64,000 bases of DNA from Rapana venosa (GCA_028751875.1 CM054134.1:41690326-41754325); one strand, 5' to 3'. Shown: positions 41,801-48,594, counted from the first letter of the stretch. The notes: generated by a model not told the origin, from the letters alone. Numbers and translations: made by a program.

Positions 41801-44203
41801 ATATTGGGGTTTTTTATGTTTGTGTGCTTTGGGTTTTTGTTTTGCTTTTTGCCAACGGAATCTTGTGAAGTCAATCCACTGAAAGTAATACTAATAACCA
41901 AATTAAGAATATTGCCAGTAAATGTGGGTCCATAGACTTGAAGGTGAGAAGTCGAAGGGCCACTGTTATGACAGAAAATGTAACTTTTATTGTGTCCAGA
42001 ATTAGTATACCATCTTTGCAACACTTTTCCTTAGAAGAAACAGTCATAAACTCAAGAGCACTTTTGATCCATAAATCATTGTGAAGTTATAAATAATTTC
42101 TTCAGTAATTTCACTGTAGTACAATAATCCAACTTATTCAGAACAAGATTTCATGTAATAATATTCATTAAAGTCCAGAAGAGCATAGACACTAGTCTAT
42201 TTTGTTTTTTTAAATTGTGCCCCCTTTTATGTGTCAAAAAAGAGTAGCTAGAGCTTTTGCACATTGGCTTGTGCAATGGACTCTCAGCTGGAAAGATGGA
42301 CTTTGTGAGTACAGCTTAACACTTGCATGAGTGCACACATATACATTCACACATACATACATTGACACACGTATACAATAATAATAACAATGTATGGAAT
42401 TTATATAGCGCTGAATCTTGTAAAGCAACAAATCAAAGCGCTCAAACACACACTAAATGTGTGTAAAGCGTAATGGTTGGAGAGACTTTTAACAAAGACT
42501 GGAAGAGAAGAGGAGCTGGATTTTACATAGAGTGGAGTATAACTAATGTTGGGTGATTTATACAATCACTGTAAAGGCCTTTAGCTATACTTGGTTGTAG
42601 GATAGACATTTTGTTCCTTTTTTGGGGGAAAGGGTGGGGTGGAATTTTGTATTTTCTCTATTTCCACCCACCACCACCCTATGCTGAGCATCATTTCCCT
42701 CATTCCTCTTTATCTGTTTGTCATGGCTCAAAAGTTTATGTTTTGAGTTAGTTGTCTTTTTTCTTTTATCTGTTCTTTCTTTTTGTTCCAAAATTGTTTC
42801 TTTTTTTTTATTCTATGCTGTCTTGTATGTTTTGTTTCTCATGATGACTTTGCCCGGGTTCATGTCTTTTGTTTAAAATCTGTGATTTTTTTAGAATTTT
42901 TTATTTTAATTACAAAGTCTGGTATAGAGCTCGTGATAGCTTTTCTTTTAAATAGTCTGGGGTTTTTTAACTCACACATAAAAATGTCTGATTCAAAATA
43001 CAGAAAGGCTTAAGTGGCAGGAAAGCAAAGGCCATGCAAACCGGTAGGAGGCTTGGTTTTTAGTCCAGAATGTCTTTGATGCTTAGGCACTGCCCCATGC
43101 TTTCATCATGCCTGGCCTGCGCTGGTGTCATACCTGAGAGCCTAATGTGGAGGTGATGTTAGATGGATTGTGTGAATTTGTTATGTGGTGAAGATCTTAA
43201 AAGTGCCATGTGAGCAGTGAAATAGGACTGTTTAGACAAGAAGGCTGTAAATATTGAAAGGCAAGGAGGCTGTAAATAGGAAGTATTTTTGCTTTCAAAC
43301 TACTTTTCAGTTGGCAGGTTTCTGTTTGCACCAGTTAGAATCTAATTGATAGAGAGAATGGGTACAGCTTAAAGAATGCTTTTTTGTTTGTTTTTGGTTG
43401 GAGGTTTTTTGTTTTTGTTTTGTCTTTTCCTTATTTTCTCAGTGTGCTCTTTTTAAATCATATATAGGGGGTTTTCCGTCTTATTTTGTTTTCTATGGGG
43501 TGTCATATTTTCTATTCTGAAAGTTTTTATGGTAACTTCTGTATTAAAAAAAAATGTTTACAGCTGGCATTGAAAGAATGAATTTTTGCAAGAATGTTCT
43601 TTGTCTTCTGATTTCAAACAAAAAAAGAAAGATACGCATTAAACCAGTATACCGCTCAAAAAGGCACAGAGATGGAGATGTCTTTGAAAGATTTTTTTTT
43701 TTTGTTCAGTTATTTTTCCTCAGTTCTGTGAAGGTTTGGTGATGATCTTAGTCCTTCATCTCGAAAAGCTGTTGGCTCTTGTCATCCTTCCTCTGCCAAA
43801 GAGACAGGGCTGCCCAGTGGAAAAGGATTCCTCAGAGCTAGTCATCAACTTATTGCATGAGTCTGGTGTGAGGGTTGTGTTCTGACGGCTATGTCCCTGG
43901 CTGCTTGTTGCAGGTGGCAGTGTGGCCATGGTTCCGCCCCCTCCAGTACAGGCCCCACAGACCACCACCGCCACTTGGCAACCCAACCCTGTGGGTGTGG
44001 CCCCCCCACCACCATGGCAGCAGCAACAGCAGCCGCAGGGTGCCCCTCCTCCTGTCCCCCCTCCTCCTCCTCCCCAACAAGGACAGCAAGGATTTGGGCA
44101 GATGCCTCCACCACCTCCCCCGGGTGGTTTTGAGATGGGACAGCAGATGGGGGGAGTCAGTCCTATGATGGTAGTTCCCCCACCTCCCCCTCCATCTAGT
44201 TGA
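6417..44203 (+). CDS. SF1: Splicing factor 1 / branch point-binding protein (13 coding exons, 677 residues)
   Basis: SF1 binds the intron branch point with U2AF during early spliceosome assembly in the nucleus. The joined exons give, in order: the U2AF-binding ULM with [10 protein letters not shown] (Trp37), a helical hairpin segment ([11 protein letters not shown] to [11 protein letters not shown]), the SPSP motif (about residues 94-97), a KH domain with the loop [12 protein letters not shown] (168-179), a QUA2 helix ([20 protein letters not shown]), one CCHC zinc knuckle (C293, C296, H301, C306), then a long Pro/Gln/Met-rich tail. Human SF1 is of similar length and the core aligns nearly residue for residue. 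All introns are GT-AG, phases agree throughout and the total is 2034 nt. The first 40-nt exon is the least certain part; exons 2-13 are secure. Confidence 0.96.
6886..7270 (+). repeat. Unnamed dispersed repeat R2, copy 1
   Basis: About 390 bases match 13050-13430 in order. Shared blocks include GCCTCTGACTC, AAATTTGGTAGG, GACTACCTA/GAT ATTGCTCTATGTC and TCTGAAAATCAC. The copies are clearly diverged, with small indels. No ORF or tRNA-like head was found. Confidence 0.7.
7381..7512. repeat. C/A-rich low-complexity tract
   Basis: Runs of C and A with almost no G or T. It is probably slippage-derived; no other structure was seen. Confidence 0.8.
7826..7895 (+). mobile_element. 3' tail fragment of a CR1/L2-like LINE
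   Basis: It carries GAGCGCTTTGATTTGTTGC and ATTCAGCGCTATATAAATTC, then an (ATT/ATC)n tail. The same terminal motif ends the coding copies at 12376-12912 and 33864-35663, which identifies it. Confidence 0.75.
8262..8425. repeat. Compound CT/CA microsatellite
   Basis: Alternating CT and CA runs directly precede the 2A-LINE leader. Reading frames across it are low-complexity artefacts. Confidence 0.85.
8434..9420 (+). pseudogene. LINE ORF1: 2A leader, coiled coil, RRM-like domain
   Basis: ATG at 8434 opens [17 protein letters not shown] frameshift near 8495 moves into the frame that encodes a hydrophobic stretch and the 2A motif, followed by a basic, Ser/Thr-rich linker to 8808. A second shift leads to 8820-9375: [20 protein letters not shown] (heptad-rich coiled coil), [10 protein letters not shown] (RRM strand), then [10 protein letters not shown] and SPIIARC, and [20 protein letters not shown]. 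That text resembles L1/CR1-type ORF1 proteins, which bind element RNA. At least two frameshifts and an early stop make it non-functional. Confidence 0.8.
8504..8593 (+). other. 2A-like ribosome-skipping motif with hydrophobic leader
   Basis: Codons 8567-8590 spell DVETNPGP, the core of 2A peptides (D-V/I-E-x-N-P-G-P), where the ribosome releases the chain between Gly and the last Pro. The preceding residues [13 protein letters not shown] and DLLLRCD are strongly hydrophobic, as in 2A sequences of marine invertebrate LINEs. One difference is that the residue before the core is Asp where Gly is most common. Its frame is closed upstream by TAA at 8495-8497, so this copy is not translated as such. 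Confidence 0.85.
9421..9610 (+). other. GC-rich linker between ORF1 and ORF2
   Basis: Base composition differs sharply from its AT-rich neighbours. No domain was recognised in any frame. It may be the degraded end of ORF1 or the inter-ORF spacer of the LINE. Confidence 0.35.
9740..10560 (+). pseudogene. LINE ORF2 endonuclease domain, broken
   Basis: Fragments in different frames: a SWNVKG-like start (about 9748), SFDFMSD followed by an ET pair (about 9820), [14 protein letters not shown] (10197-10240, catalytic Asp/Asn), [21 protein letters not shown] (10430-10490) and an [11 protein letters not shown] segment (about 10540, terminal His). Order and spacing fit an AP endonuclease. Many stops intervene. 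Confidence 0.7.
10982..11290 (+). mobile_element. SINE family A, copy 2, nested in the 2A-LINE
   Basis: Head GGATGGCCTAGTGGTTAGAA, B box-like GGGTTTGATTCCC, central GATGAGACTATAAACCGAGG and tail CCTCGATATAAAAGAATTAA. It separates endonuclease-side from RT-side LINE sequence, so it inserted later. Confidence 0.82.
11437..12371 (+). pseudogene. LINE ORF2 reverse transcriptase, broken
   Basis: Motifs in order: [88 protein letters not shown] and [11 protein letters not shown] (catalytic ADD pair retained, about 12279). Frames change at about 11677 and 12122. The text stops at 12371 where CR1/L2-like sequence begins. Confidence 0.85.
12376..12912 (+). mobile_element. 5'-truncated CR1/L2-like LINE, C-terminal part and 3' tail
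   Basis: The coding part reads [50 protein letters not shown] and [12 protein letters not shown], ending at 12679. This C-terminal block is common in L2/CR1-type elements. A 3' UTR with a TG run ends in ATATAGCGCTATATAAATTCC and (ATT)n. It sits inside the 2A-LINE, whose thumb motif resumes at 12919. The same family lies antisense at 33864-35663. Confidence 0.82.
13050..13430 (+). repeat. Unnamed dispersed repeat R2, copy 2
   Basis: Diverged copy of 6886-7270 in the same intron and orientation. It directly follows the 2A-LINE thumb region, so it may be that element's 3' region. Confidence 0.7.
13877..14216 (-). mobile_element. SINE family A, copy 3
   Basis: Read on the minus strand it has the tRNA-like head (GGGATAGCCTAGTGGTTAG), central GAGACTATAAACCGGAG and terminal ATTATCCTCAATATAAAAGA. 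Microsatellite TG/CA DNA follows to 14470. Confidence 0.82.
15760..15921 (+). CDS. SF1: SF1 coding exon 2 (residues 14-67), ULM
   Basis: The acceptor cctttgcag and donor gtaagg frame [14 protein letters not shown], then [10 protein letters not shown] and [20 protein letters not shown]. The basic run plus Trp is the U2AF65-binding ligand motif. It ends on one base of a split Val codon. Confidence 0.96.
15984..16351 (-). mobile_element. tRNA-headed SINE, family B, copy 1
   Basis: On the minus strand: head with GGGTTTGATTCCCAGCCTTG and TTTCTTCCCAGTTT, the central module shared with family A in degraded form, a module with CGGAATGCGGCTACCTAAAT, and the terminal GGTAAACCTCTAAGATCTAG. A poly-C run interrupts it at 16046. 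Confidence 0.7.
17012..17300 (+). mobile_element. tRNA-headed SINE-like element, family D
   Basis: AGCTCAGTGGTCAGAAC resembles an A box. TTCACCCAGCAGTAAGAGGG and GGTACCTGCC resemble the region after the head in the 29258 SINE. It ends before a poly-T/poly-G tract. The B box is degraded. Confidence 0.5.
18704..18779 (+). CDS. SF1: SF1 coding exon 3 (residues 68-92)
   Basis: Encodes [20 protein letters not shown] then NPEE, nearly identical to vertebrate SF1. Acceptor ttatttcag; donor gtgtgc is weaker than the other donors of the gene. Ends with two bases of an Arg codon. Confidence 0.95.
19630..19855 (+). mobile_element. SINE family B fragment, copy 2
   Basis: Carries CCCAGGCTTGCCC, GGGACTCTAAACCAG (central module), CAATTCCCATCTGTATCCCC and GTCGGAATGTAACTACCTTA, the 3' module of family B. 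Confidence 0.6.
20545..20640 (-). mobile_element. SINE central-module fragment
   Basis: The segment matches, on the minus strand, GATGAGATTATACTCAGGCC and GCAAATGCATGCACAAAACC of families A/B. Head and tail are missing. Confidence 0.5.
20640..21661. mobile_element. Possible old piggyBac-like MITE
   Basis: TTAA at 20640 is followed by CTCTTTCTGCCCC. At the other end GGAGTAGAAAGAG (21645-21657) is its reverse complement at 11 of 13 positions, followed by TTGA where TTAA is expected. About 1.0 kb lies between with no transposase ORF. Diverged ends leave it uncertain. Confidence 0.4.
21905..21968 (+). mobile_element. CR1/L2-like LINE 3' tail fragment
   Basis: TTTACAAGATTCAGCGCTAT then ATAAATTCCATATATT and (ATT)n, the same terminus as 7826-7895. 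Confidence 0.75.
22245..22285. repeat. GC/CA microsatellite
   Basis: Short CG alternation followed by a CA run. Confidence 0.9.
23763..23811. repeat. CT microsatellite
   Basis: Nearly pure CT over about 49 bases within SF1 intron 3. Confidence 0.9.
27989..28141 (+). CDS. SF1: SF1 coding exon 4 (residues 93-143), SPSP motif
   Basis: Encodes [20 protein letters not shown], then [14 protein letters not shown] and YRPPADY. The two serines are the conserved SPSP phosphosites of the family. Acceptor ttttcag, donor gtaagt. Confidence 0.97.
28142..29089 (+). other. SF1 intron 4
   Basis: Its first part is occupied by an RTE 3' fragment (28262-28626). The remaining bases to the acceptor are G/T-rich plain sequence. 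Confidence 0.6.
28262..28626 (+). mobile_element. RTE-type LINE 3' fragment with TGA tail
   Basis: The text, across frames, follows the RTE C-terminus: [51 protein letters not shown] and [18 protein letters not shown]. The stop TGA is the first unit of the (TGA)n tail at 28597. Two stops lie inside. A different family from the 1634 element but built the same way. Confidence 0.75.
29090..29210 (+). CDS. SF1: SF1 coding exon 5 (residues 144-184), KH domain start
   Basis: Encodes [19 protein letters not shown] and [20 protein letters not shown] is the KH invariant loop that contacts branch point RNA. Acceptor ttgggcag, donor gtaagt, phase 0 at the 3' side. Confidence 0.97.
29241..29257 (+). repeat. 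Target-site duplication, left copy
   Basis: tttatgtaggggcttga recurs exactly at 29548-29564 and defines the SINE insertion between them. Confidence 0.92.
29258..29547 (+). mobile_element. Young tRNA-headed SINE (family C) with perfect 17-bp duplication
   Basis: The head is a near-complete tRNA-like sequence: GTGGTCGAGTGGTTTAGGCG (A box) and GGGTTCGATCCCC (B box). Then come TGTTGTGTCCTTGGGAAAGC, CACCCAGGTGTACAAATGGG and GTACC, a segment seen in V-SINE-like elements. It ends in an (ACT)n tail. Perfect flanks and intact pol III boxes indicate a recent insertion in SF1 intron 5. It is not a tRNA gene: acceptor stem pairing and a CCA-side end are lacking. Confidence 0.9.
29548..29564 (+). repeat. 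Target-site duplication, right copy
   Basis: Exact match of 29241-29257, adjoining the (ACT)n tail. Confidence 0.92.
29565..30060 (+). other. Intronic sequence with a poly-G run
   Basis: Poly-G of about 23 bases at 29714-29736 on the transcribed sense strand; no other feature seen. Confidence 0.6.
30061..30388 (-). mobile_element. SINE family B, copy 3
   Basis: Read on the minus strand: degraded head side with TTCTTCCTAGTTTGATGG, middle AGAACCCAGCACAGTTGAAA, module CGGAATGCAGCTACCTTAAT and end TGAACCTCAGAGTGCTAGCC. It occupies part of SF1 intron 5. Confidence 0.65.
30757..30909 (+). CDS. SF1: SF1 coding exon 6 (residues 185-235), KH domain end
   Basis: Encodes [40 protein letters not shown] and [10 protein letters not shown]. 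It contains the KH variable loop region. Acceptor tttcag; donor gtaaaa is used because exon 7 supplies [10 protein letters not shown]; read-through would give a false short C-terminus ending at 30951. Confidence 0.97.
30910..31246 (+). other. SF1 intron 6
   Basis: Only a 25-bp direct duplication (31075-31120, ATTTATTGATTTTGAATGAA) was noticed. Confidence 0.6.
31247..31365 (+). CDS. SF1: SF1 coding exon 7 (residues 236-274), QUA2
   Basis: Encodes [20 protein letters not shown] then [17 protein letters not shown], the QUA2 helix that extends the KH RNA-binding surface in SF1. Ends with two bases of a Gln codon at a gtaagt donor. Confidence 0.97.
31496..32976. mobile_element. piggyBac-like non-autonomous element with TTAA flanks
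   Basis: TTAA at 31496-31499 is followed by CCCTCTTGT. The other end reads ACAAGAGGG then TTAA at 32973-32976, so terminal repeats are perfect over nine bases and the target is the piggyBac TTAA. The 1473-bp interior has no transposase-like ORF, so it would depend on an enzyme supplied in trans. A CA run lies at 32226-32248. Confidence 0.78.
33160..33613. mobile_element. Second, degraded copy of the piggyBac-like element
   Basis: Shares with the 31496 element the blocks CATCCGACCTTTGGTGCTGA, TTTCCATCACACACA, TTTAGACCACTAAC and the terminal CTCTGTAGAATTCAACAAGA. It lacks clear TTAA flanks and most of the interior. Confidence 0.7.
33621..33863 (+). mobile_element. tRNA-headed SINE, family E, copy 1
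   Basis: Head with CTCTAGCTGAGTAGTGAAGA and B box GTGGGTTCGAATCTCAG, then GAATTAAGGGTGGG and TGCCAGTGCCTTAATTCCCT. The same order appears on the minus strand at 53053-53290. Confidence 0.7.
33864..35663 (-). mobile_element. 5'-truncated CR1/L2-like LINE, antisense in SF1
   Basis: On the minus strand, from 35663 down: [28 protein letters not shown] (35344-35420), then degraded palm, [20 protein letters not shown] and [10 protein letters not shown] (catalytic YADD kept), WMIQNKLQL, and the C-terminal block [17 protein letters not shown] near 34260. The 3' UTR with a CA run ends in GCGATCTATAAATTCC and (ATT)n at 33864. Several frameshifts. The start lies directly against another copy of the same 3' tail. 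Confidence 0.87.
35664..35745 (-). mobile_element. CR1/L2-like 3' tail fragment
   Basis: Minus strand: AGCGCTTCGATTTG, ATTCAGTGCTATATAAATTC and (ATT)n. It abuts the start of the truncated LINE at 35663, so one copy inserted at the tail of another. Confidence 0.75.
36262..36366 (+). CDS. SF1: SF1 coding exon 8 (residues 275-309), zinc knuckle
   Basis: Encodes [16 protein letters not shown] then [18 protein letters not shown]. Cys293, Cys296, His301 and Cys306 form CX2CX4HX4C. Metazoan SF1 has this single knuckle. Acceptor ggttgcag, donor gtaaga. Confidence 0.97.
36367..37194 (+). other. SF1 intron 8
   Basis: Plain AT-rich intron; no repeat or ORF of note. Confidence 0.6.
37195..37261 (+). 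CDS. SF1: SF1 coding exon 9 (residues 310-332)
   Basis: Encodes [20 protein letters not shown] then SE, matching the vertebrate RPGDP...DKARMDKE segment after the knuckle. Acceptor gtgaacag, donor gtaagc. Confidence 0.95.
37865..38192 (+). mobile_element. SINE family A/B composite in SF1 intron 9
   Basis: GTAACATCAGTACTGACTC, a decayed central module (ATGATACTATAGAGGCTTC), GGCCATTTCATGCTGGTAGG, then the family B 3' module GTCGGAATGTGGCTACCTTA and GGTGAACCTGTTGAGCTCTA. Confidence 0.7.
38398..38422 (+). repeat. (TTGAC)5 array at the intron 9 branch point region
   Basis: Five exact TTGAC units, each fitting the yUnAy branch point core, lie 12-32 bases before the exon 10 acceptor AG (38432-38433). 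It is both a short tandem repeat and a candidate branch point cluster. Confidence 0.85.
38434..38550 (+). CDS. SF1: SF1 coding exon 10 (residues 333-371)
   Basis: Encodes [15 protein letters not shown] then a Pro-rich stretch to [13 protein letters not shown] is the vertebrate match. Phase 0 on both sides. Confidence 0.96.
38551..38912 (+). other. SF1 intron 10
   Basis: Nothing beyond intron sequence was seen. Confidence 0.6.
38913..39168 (+). CDS. SF1: SF1 coding exon 11 (residues 372-456), Gln/Pro-rich
   Basis: Begins AFNPPWQQQ, runs through a CAG/CAA-coded glutamine tract, then a Pro-rich segment to SVPM and one base of Gly. PPWQQQ repeats are typical of SF1 tails. Donor gtgagt. The frame without splicing would stop at 39191. 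Confidence 0.92.
39448..39911. repeat. Minisatellite, about 57-bp unit, eight imperfect copies
   Basis: The phrase AACTTCAAAGTCATTGTAGT starts near 39448, 39533, 39580, 39634, 39693, 39750, 39829 and 39886, each followed by a GATTGAAAATTTCA..GCATCAT segment. An AT-rich block with AAATTCCATTTATT at 39758-39822 interrupts the seventh unit. Confidence 0.85.
39915..40200 (+). repeat. Unnamed dispersed repeat R1, copy 1
   Basis: Matches 50870-51190 and 53535-53885 over about 300 bases: GCATCCCCA, GTTCCTTTTCTTCCTGT, CTTGTC, TTGGTCCAT, GAAAGA, AACA(A/G)TTCT, TGAAGTC and CATATGAC, in the same order. Confidence 0.78.
40410..40784 (+). CDS. SF1: SF1 coding exon 12 (residues 457-581), GMGQP repeats
   Basis: Opens [16 protein letters not shown], has a Q5 run, then repeats of a five-residue GMGQP/GMVQP type coded by a 15-bp tandem repeat. 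Acceptor gatgtgcag and donor gtatgc both fall in phase 1 and the exon is 375 nt, so skipping it would keep the frame. Retaining the next intron would instead end the protein at 40810. Confidence 0.92.
40785..43913 (+). other. SF1 intron 12
   Basis: Contains three imperfect repeats of about 36 bases (41208-41313, GGGTGCAAAAAGTTT and relatives) and a CR1/L2 tail (42372-42450). No gene seen elsewhere. Confidence 0.6.
42372..42450 (-). mobile_element. CR1/L2-like 3' tail fragment
   Basis: Minus strand: GAGCGCTTTGATTTGTTGC, TTCAGCGCTATATAAATTCC and an ATT-type tail, the closest match to 7826-7895. Confidence 0.75.
43914..44203 (+). CDS. SF1: SF1 coding exon 13 (residues 582-677), C-terminus
   Basis: Encodes [23 protein letters not shown], runs of proline, [19 protein letters not shown] and ends VPPPPPPSS before TGA. 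Proline-rich ends of SF1 bind WW and SH3 partners in other species. Acceptor ttgttgcag gives the phase left by exons 11 and 12. Confidence 0.94.
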
Positions 44204-44247
44204 AAGTCATCCTCACTCTAAAAAAAGTGTTGACACAAAATCTATGA

Positions 44248-44253
44248 AATAAA
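44248..44253 (+). terminator. SF1: SF1 polyadenylation signal (AATAAA)
   Basis: The hexamer lies 45 bases past the stop codon. A longer 3' UTR is possible since T-rich sequence continues, so this may be only the proximal signal. Confidence 0.5.
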
Positions 44254-46387
44254 AATTAAAAAAGATCCATTCAACCTGCACATTTGGTGATTGTACTTAT
44301 AATTCATGGACTAAAAGCAGCAGGTTGTTGTCAGTTTTGGTTTCATTTTATTTTTAAGTTTTGAGACTGATTCTTTGCTGCAACCTTCCAGTTGTTGAAA
44401 GTAAAATCAGCACTTCCTACAGGTCTTGATTTTTTAAGGGATATGATAAATTTTCGCCCCTTGTTTTTAGTTGCCTTTTGGGTTGTTGTTTTTCCCCCTC
44501 TTTTGTTGTTTAATTGATGGCTTCTTTACTAAATTCATAGATATAGGGACCTTCAACTCCTCGTTTAGAAAGGAATCTTGAGTTGCTGGACTTTTTATTT
44601 TTTAGACGGCATACATTTATCTTCATCTATTCTGTAACACTCTTGGGTTTTTAAAATAATTTTTTGCCAAGAAAGGATGGAAATTTCTTGTATGTGTGTG
44701 TACACTATTTATGTAGAAATGCTTTGTATCTATTCTAACCACAGCTCTGTATTTGAACTGGTTATATTCTCTGTCTTTGGATTGTCTGAACTATTGGTTC
44801 TCATTTATTAGATTTATCAACGTTGTTTTCTTCTGATGCCTCATCATCCAGAAAAGATGGGGCTTGATGTTGAATTAGTTGTAAGGCAGTGAAAAGAATT
44901 AATACCCTTTATCAGACATAGTGGTCATAAGGGGAATTTGTGTAAATGAATTAAACATATTCATAAGTATAGAAGTATGAAAGGGTGTGGGAATGTTTAC
45001 CGACCAACAGACATTTGGCCCAGAAACATAAGAGGACACTGAAGAGAGGAGACTAGACACCTTACTGCCAAGGACATGATCAACTTGAAAAGAAGGAACA
45101 GTGCAATGACTAAACACAGACCCAGCCAACCAAACTGCCAGGCACAACCACCCTATGCCAGCCCAACATGGCGTAGAACAACGTTACAGAAAAGACCAAA
45201 CATAGACATCCCTGATGGAAGCAGACCAACAGACAACCCCCTTTGGATCGCAGCAGATGACTGAAGTACAGCCATGAAACTGAAGTATAAAAGCACCACA
45301 GGAACAGAAAATCAGAACAGAGGGGCAAGGAAACTACAAACAGCAGAGAGAGAGAGAGAATAATGCATGTTTAATTATTCATGCCCATCACAATAGCAGT
45401 TGGAAAACAAAAATTACCTTTTCAGTATCCCAGAGATATGCATGTGATTATATCACTTGGTAGTTGCTGACAGGAAAAACTGAAATCTAATCTTTAAAAA
45501 AAAAAAAAAAATTATGTATACTATCTCCATACTATCCTGTACAAGAATGGATTTAACCTTCATTTAAGTTACTTTGGATACATAGAGATGCAACTACAGT
45601 TGCTAAAAAGTTGGAAGTGACATTATTCAGAGGAACAGAATTTCAAAATCAAAATGGATATTTGGGGAGGTGGAAGAAGCAGTCTAGTTCAAAAGCAGTC
45701 TAGTTCAAAAGTTGGATGATGTCAGCAAAGTGCCAGGGCCTATATTTAAATATCATTGTTCTTTGAAATATGTTGAGATCGTGTTCATCCATGAAAAACT
45801 CGTAGCACAGCAAACTCTGTTCTCCATTTAAAGAAGAAAATCCTCTGAAGTCATATTATGGATGTTGGGGGGGGGGATCTTTGATTTAAAAAAAAAAAAA
45901 GTAACGGCTATACACGCAGATTTCTCATCTGTTATGTACTTATGGTGTCACAGTGATACCCAAGTGTGATGAGTAAAAGACGGGGTAAGCCTCAGGTGTG
46001 AAGCTGGGGGAACACCCAACAACAAAAGGTGATTTTAAAAAAAGGGAGGCAAAATATGTTTTTCATAAAAAATGGGAGCAAGGTTGATGTGATGGTCTTG
46101 TATCCGATAGTTTTAGCATTTAAAATTCAGTTGATACATTCTCACAGTCCCATTGTGTATGCAGGCGAAAGGAGCAAAATGTCATCATTGACATTAGAAC
46201 GTAGGTATAAAGGGTCAACTGTATTAAAATCTTTCGAGCAGCGTCATGCGTCTTGCAGTATTGTGACATTTCTTATTGTTGCCAAGATGATGACATCTGC
46301 TTTAGTTTGTTGGAAAAACTTCAGGACAAGCAAGATTAAGCTGAGCAACTTGGTTCAGTAAATGTTTTTCTGCCTTTTTTTCCTCGT
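44254..46387. other. Downstream of SF1, no gene recognised
   Basis: May include an extended SF1 3' UTR in its first 600 bases. Around 45000-45340 the DNA turns A/C-rich with short open frames that resemble no family I know. A short direct repeat (GCAGTCTAGTTCAAAA, twice) lies near 45681. Confidence 0.5.
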
Positions 46388-46485
46388 CCCACAGGTAGAG
46401 CTCCAAGGTTCACCAATGATGAATTTTGCATGTTTGACCGTTTTCCTCCCACCATTAAGGTAGCCGCATTTTGAATTGGGGAGTT
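46388..46485 (-). mobile_element. SINE family B 3' module fragment
   Basis: Minus strand: AAATGCGGCTACCTTAATGG and TTGGTGAACCTTGGAGCTCT, the common terminus of family B. Confidence 0.65.
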
Positions 46486-46674
46486 TCACTGCATATAATC
46501 ATTCACAGCTATTTCCCTTCAGTTACATATGGCAGCTAATTTGTCAGGTTACTTTTTGTCAAGATCATGACTTTCTGACTGTGCGCGTATAGTTTCTCAT
46601 TGGGATTTTCACAGGGCTGCTGTTTGTCATCCCCATCAGTGTTGTTCCACAGTATCAGAGGAAATCAGCATATA

Positions 46675-46678
<4 letters not shown>

Positions 46679-46748
<70 letters not shown>
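46679..46748. repeat. CT microsatellite
   Basis: About 70 bases of uninterrupted CT. Open frames here are artefacts. Confidence 0.95.
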
Positions 46749-46749
<1 letters not shown>

Positions 46750-46751
<2 letters not shown>

Positions 46752-48500
46752 TTTATCCAGTTTATTGTTATGTACCCTTGAAAATGGCATCTGTATAATA
46801 AAGGAACAGACCTATTTTCCCTTTTCTTTTTCACATGGAAAAATACTTGAATATCAAGGATTTATTAAATTTAGTAATGTTTCTTACTCCCACATGTGTT
46901 TAGATTTAAACCCCCCCCCCCCCCCTCCCCCAAGAAAAAACCCTAAAAACAAAACATCAAAAATCAAAACAATACAAAAACTACAAAAAACCTGGCTACT
47001 TTTGTTTTTCTATAAGAGTGAAGGGTACAAAGCCTTGATGATTTCCAAGTTGATCATTTCCTAGTTTGAAACACTCATCTGCTTTGACAATTTACCAACA
47101 TTTACAACTGTAATAACTTTTTACTTTTGCTGTGTAGTGTCCTGTGTTTTTACTAGATTGTTTTTTCTTCCTTTAAAAAATTTGACAGTGATTTTTATTT
47201 AAAAGAAAACAAAATGGGCTAAGCTTAGGAGGTCTTAGAGCTAGTTCAGGTAAAATGCTTGCAACAGGATTGAAAGTTTATGCATTAGTTCTGCTTTGTA
47301 TGATCAGTTTGTAAAACAGCCCACCCCACTGTTGCTCTTTTCCTGGGTACATGTTATAAGGTTTCACTTGATTCTTTTTTTCCCCCTGCATGAATTTGGA
47401 AGCTTGTATGTTCATTCTCCCACACTGCTCCTACTTCACACAAATGCACACAGTTACATGTCAGAAACGGTGGCACCAGTCATTCATTCACAGTACTCAT
47501 TCTGTCTGATCATGGCTTTGTATTGATTTGATCGTCACAATCATTATCTTCACTTCTAGTCTTGTTACATAGGAGGAGAAGGAATGTGTAAACTCTTATC
47601 ATTACAGTACTGATTTTGTAAAGTAGAATGGCTGTTGCATTTTCCACAACTGCATTGCTGTGTGAAATAGATTTCACATGCCCCTTGTTTTCTGGGTCTT
47701 CAGATCTAATATTTTATTTAGCCATTGTTAGCTTACTATTTGATACCCCCCTTTTTTCCTAGAAGTATTTTTTCCATTCATTCTTTTTTGATTACTTCTC
47801 GAATGTGTTATAATCTGCTTTTTGGCAGATTTCCACCTTTCTATGGGGCTGCAGCACCATATTTTAGATCAGTTTAAATCTGTTGAGAAAATTGTAGGAT
47901 GCATTTGTTGCTCAGTTCTCGGGCAGTTTAAATCCCAAAGGATGTCCTCAGTTGGATGGTTCTGACATGGATCAATCTTAATCCCATGTCTTAATTTGCA
48001 AATGAGCTGTCTGCTTCATCAATTAGCTTGTCAGCTGTCGGAGACACCTGAACAAGCACAGTCCATGTCAGTTCCTCAGAGTTTATAGCTGTAGGTCAGT
48101 GGACACTCCGAGTGTTACAAAGACCATCAAATGTGGATTTGTGTGTAACAAGTAGGGAAGGTCAGAAAAATCTGTAAGAATCATCGAACAGGTGTGAGTG
48201 ATTTTCACTAAGCCAAAGCTAGCTTGCTGGGCAAACCAAGGGTTGTGATCGACTGGTACACACTAACAATGCAGATGTGCATGCACACGGCAGGCAGTGC
48301 AAGGGCACTGACTTACATAACACCATTACCTGAAACATGCATGTAGTCATTCATGCATGCATATGAATGCTCTCGGCAAATATCACTGTGAAAAGATGTT
48401 AAATCGAAAGAACTCATGCTGTTCTCTCTCTCTCTGAGGGCTGGATGAAAAAAAGCCACCATTGTGCTTACGCTTTTCCCTCAATAAAAATGTTAATTCA

Positions 48501-48505
<5 letters not shown>
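46750..48505. other. Intergenic, no gene recognised
   Basis: Plain AT-rich DNA with a C-run (46910-46929). No coding or repeat family was recognised. Confidence 0.5.

Positions 48506-48506
<1 letters not shown>

Positions 48507-48590
<84 letters not shown>
48507..48590. repeat. CT microsatellite
   Basis: About 84 bases of CT with a single extra C near 48551. Confidence 0.95.

Positions 48591-48594
<4 letters not shown>

Noticed and set aside
43845..44168. Alternative frames over SF1 exon 13, both strands
   Set aside because: Proline-codon bias keeps other frames open; no homology in them.
45000..45340. Small gene after SF1
   Set aside because: Short frames without homology; likely unclassified repeat or UTR.
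46600..47064. 154-residue frame with a long LS repeat
   Set aside because: It is translated CT microsatellite.
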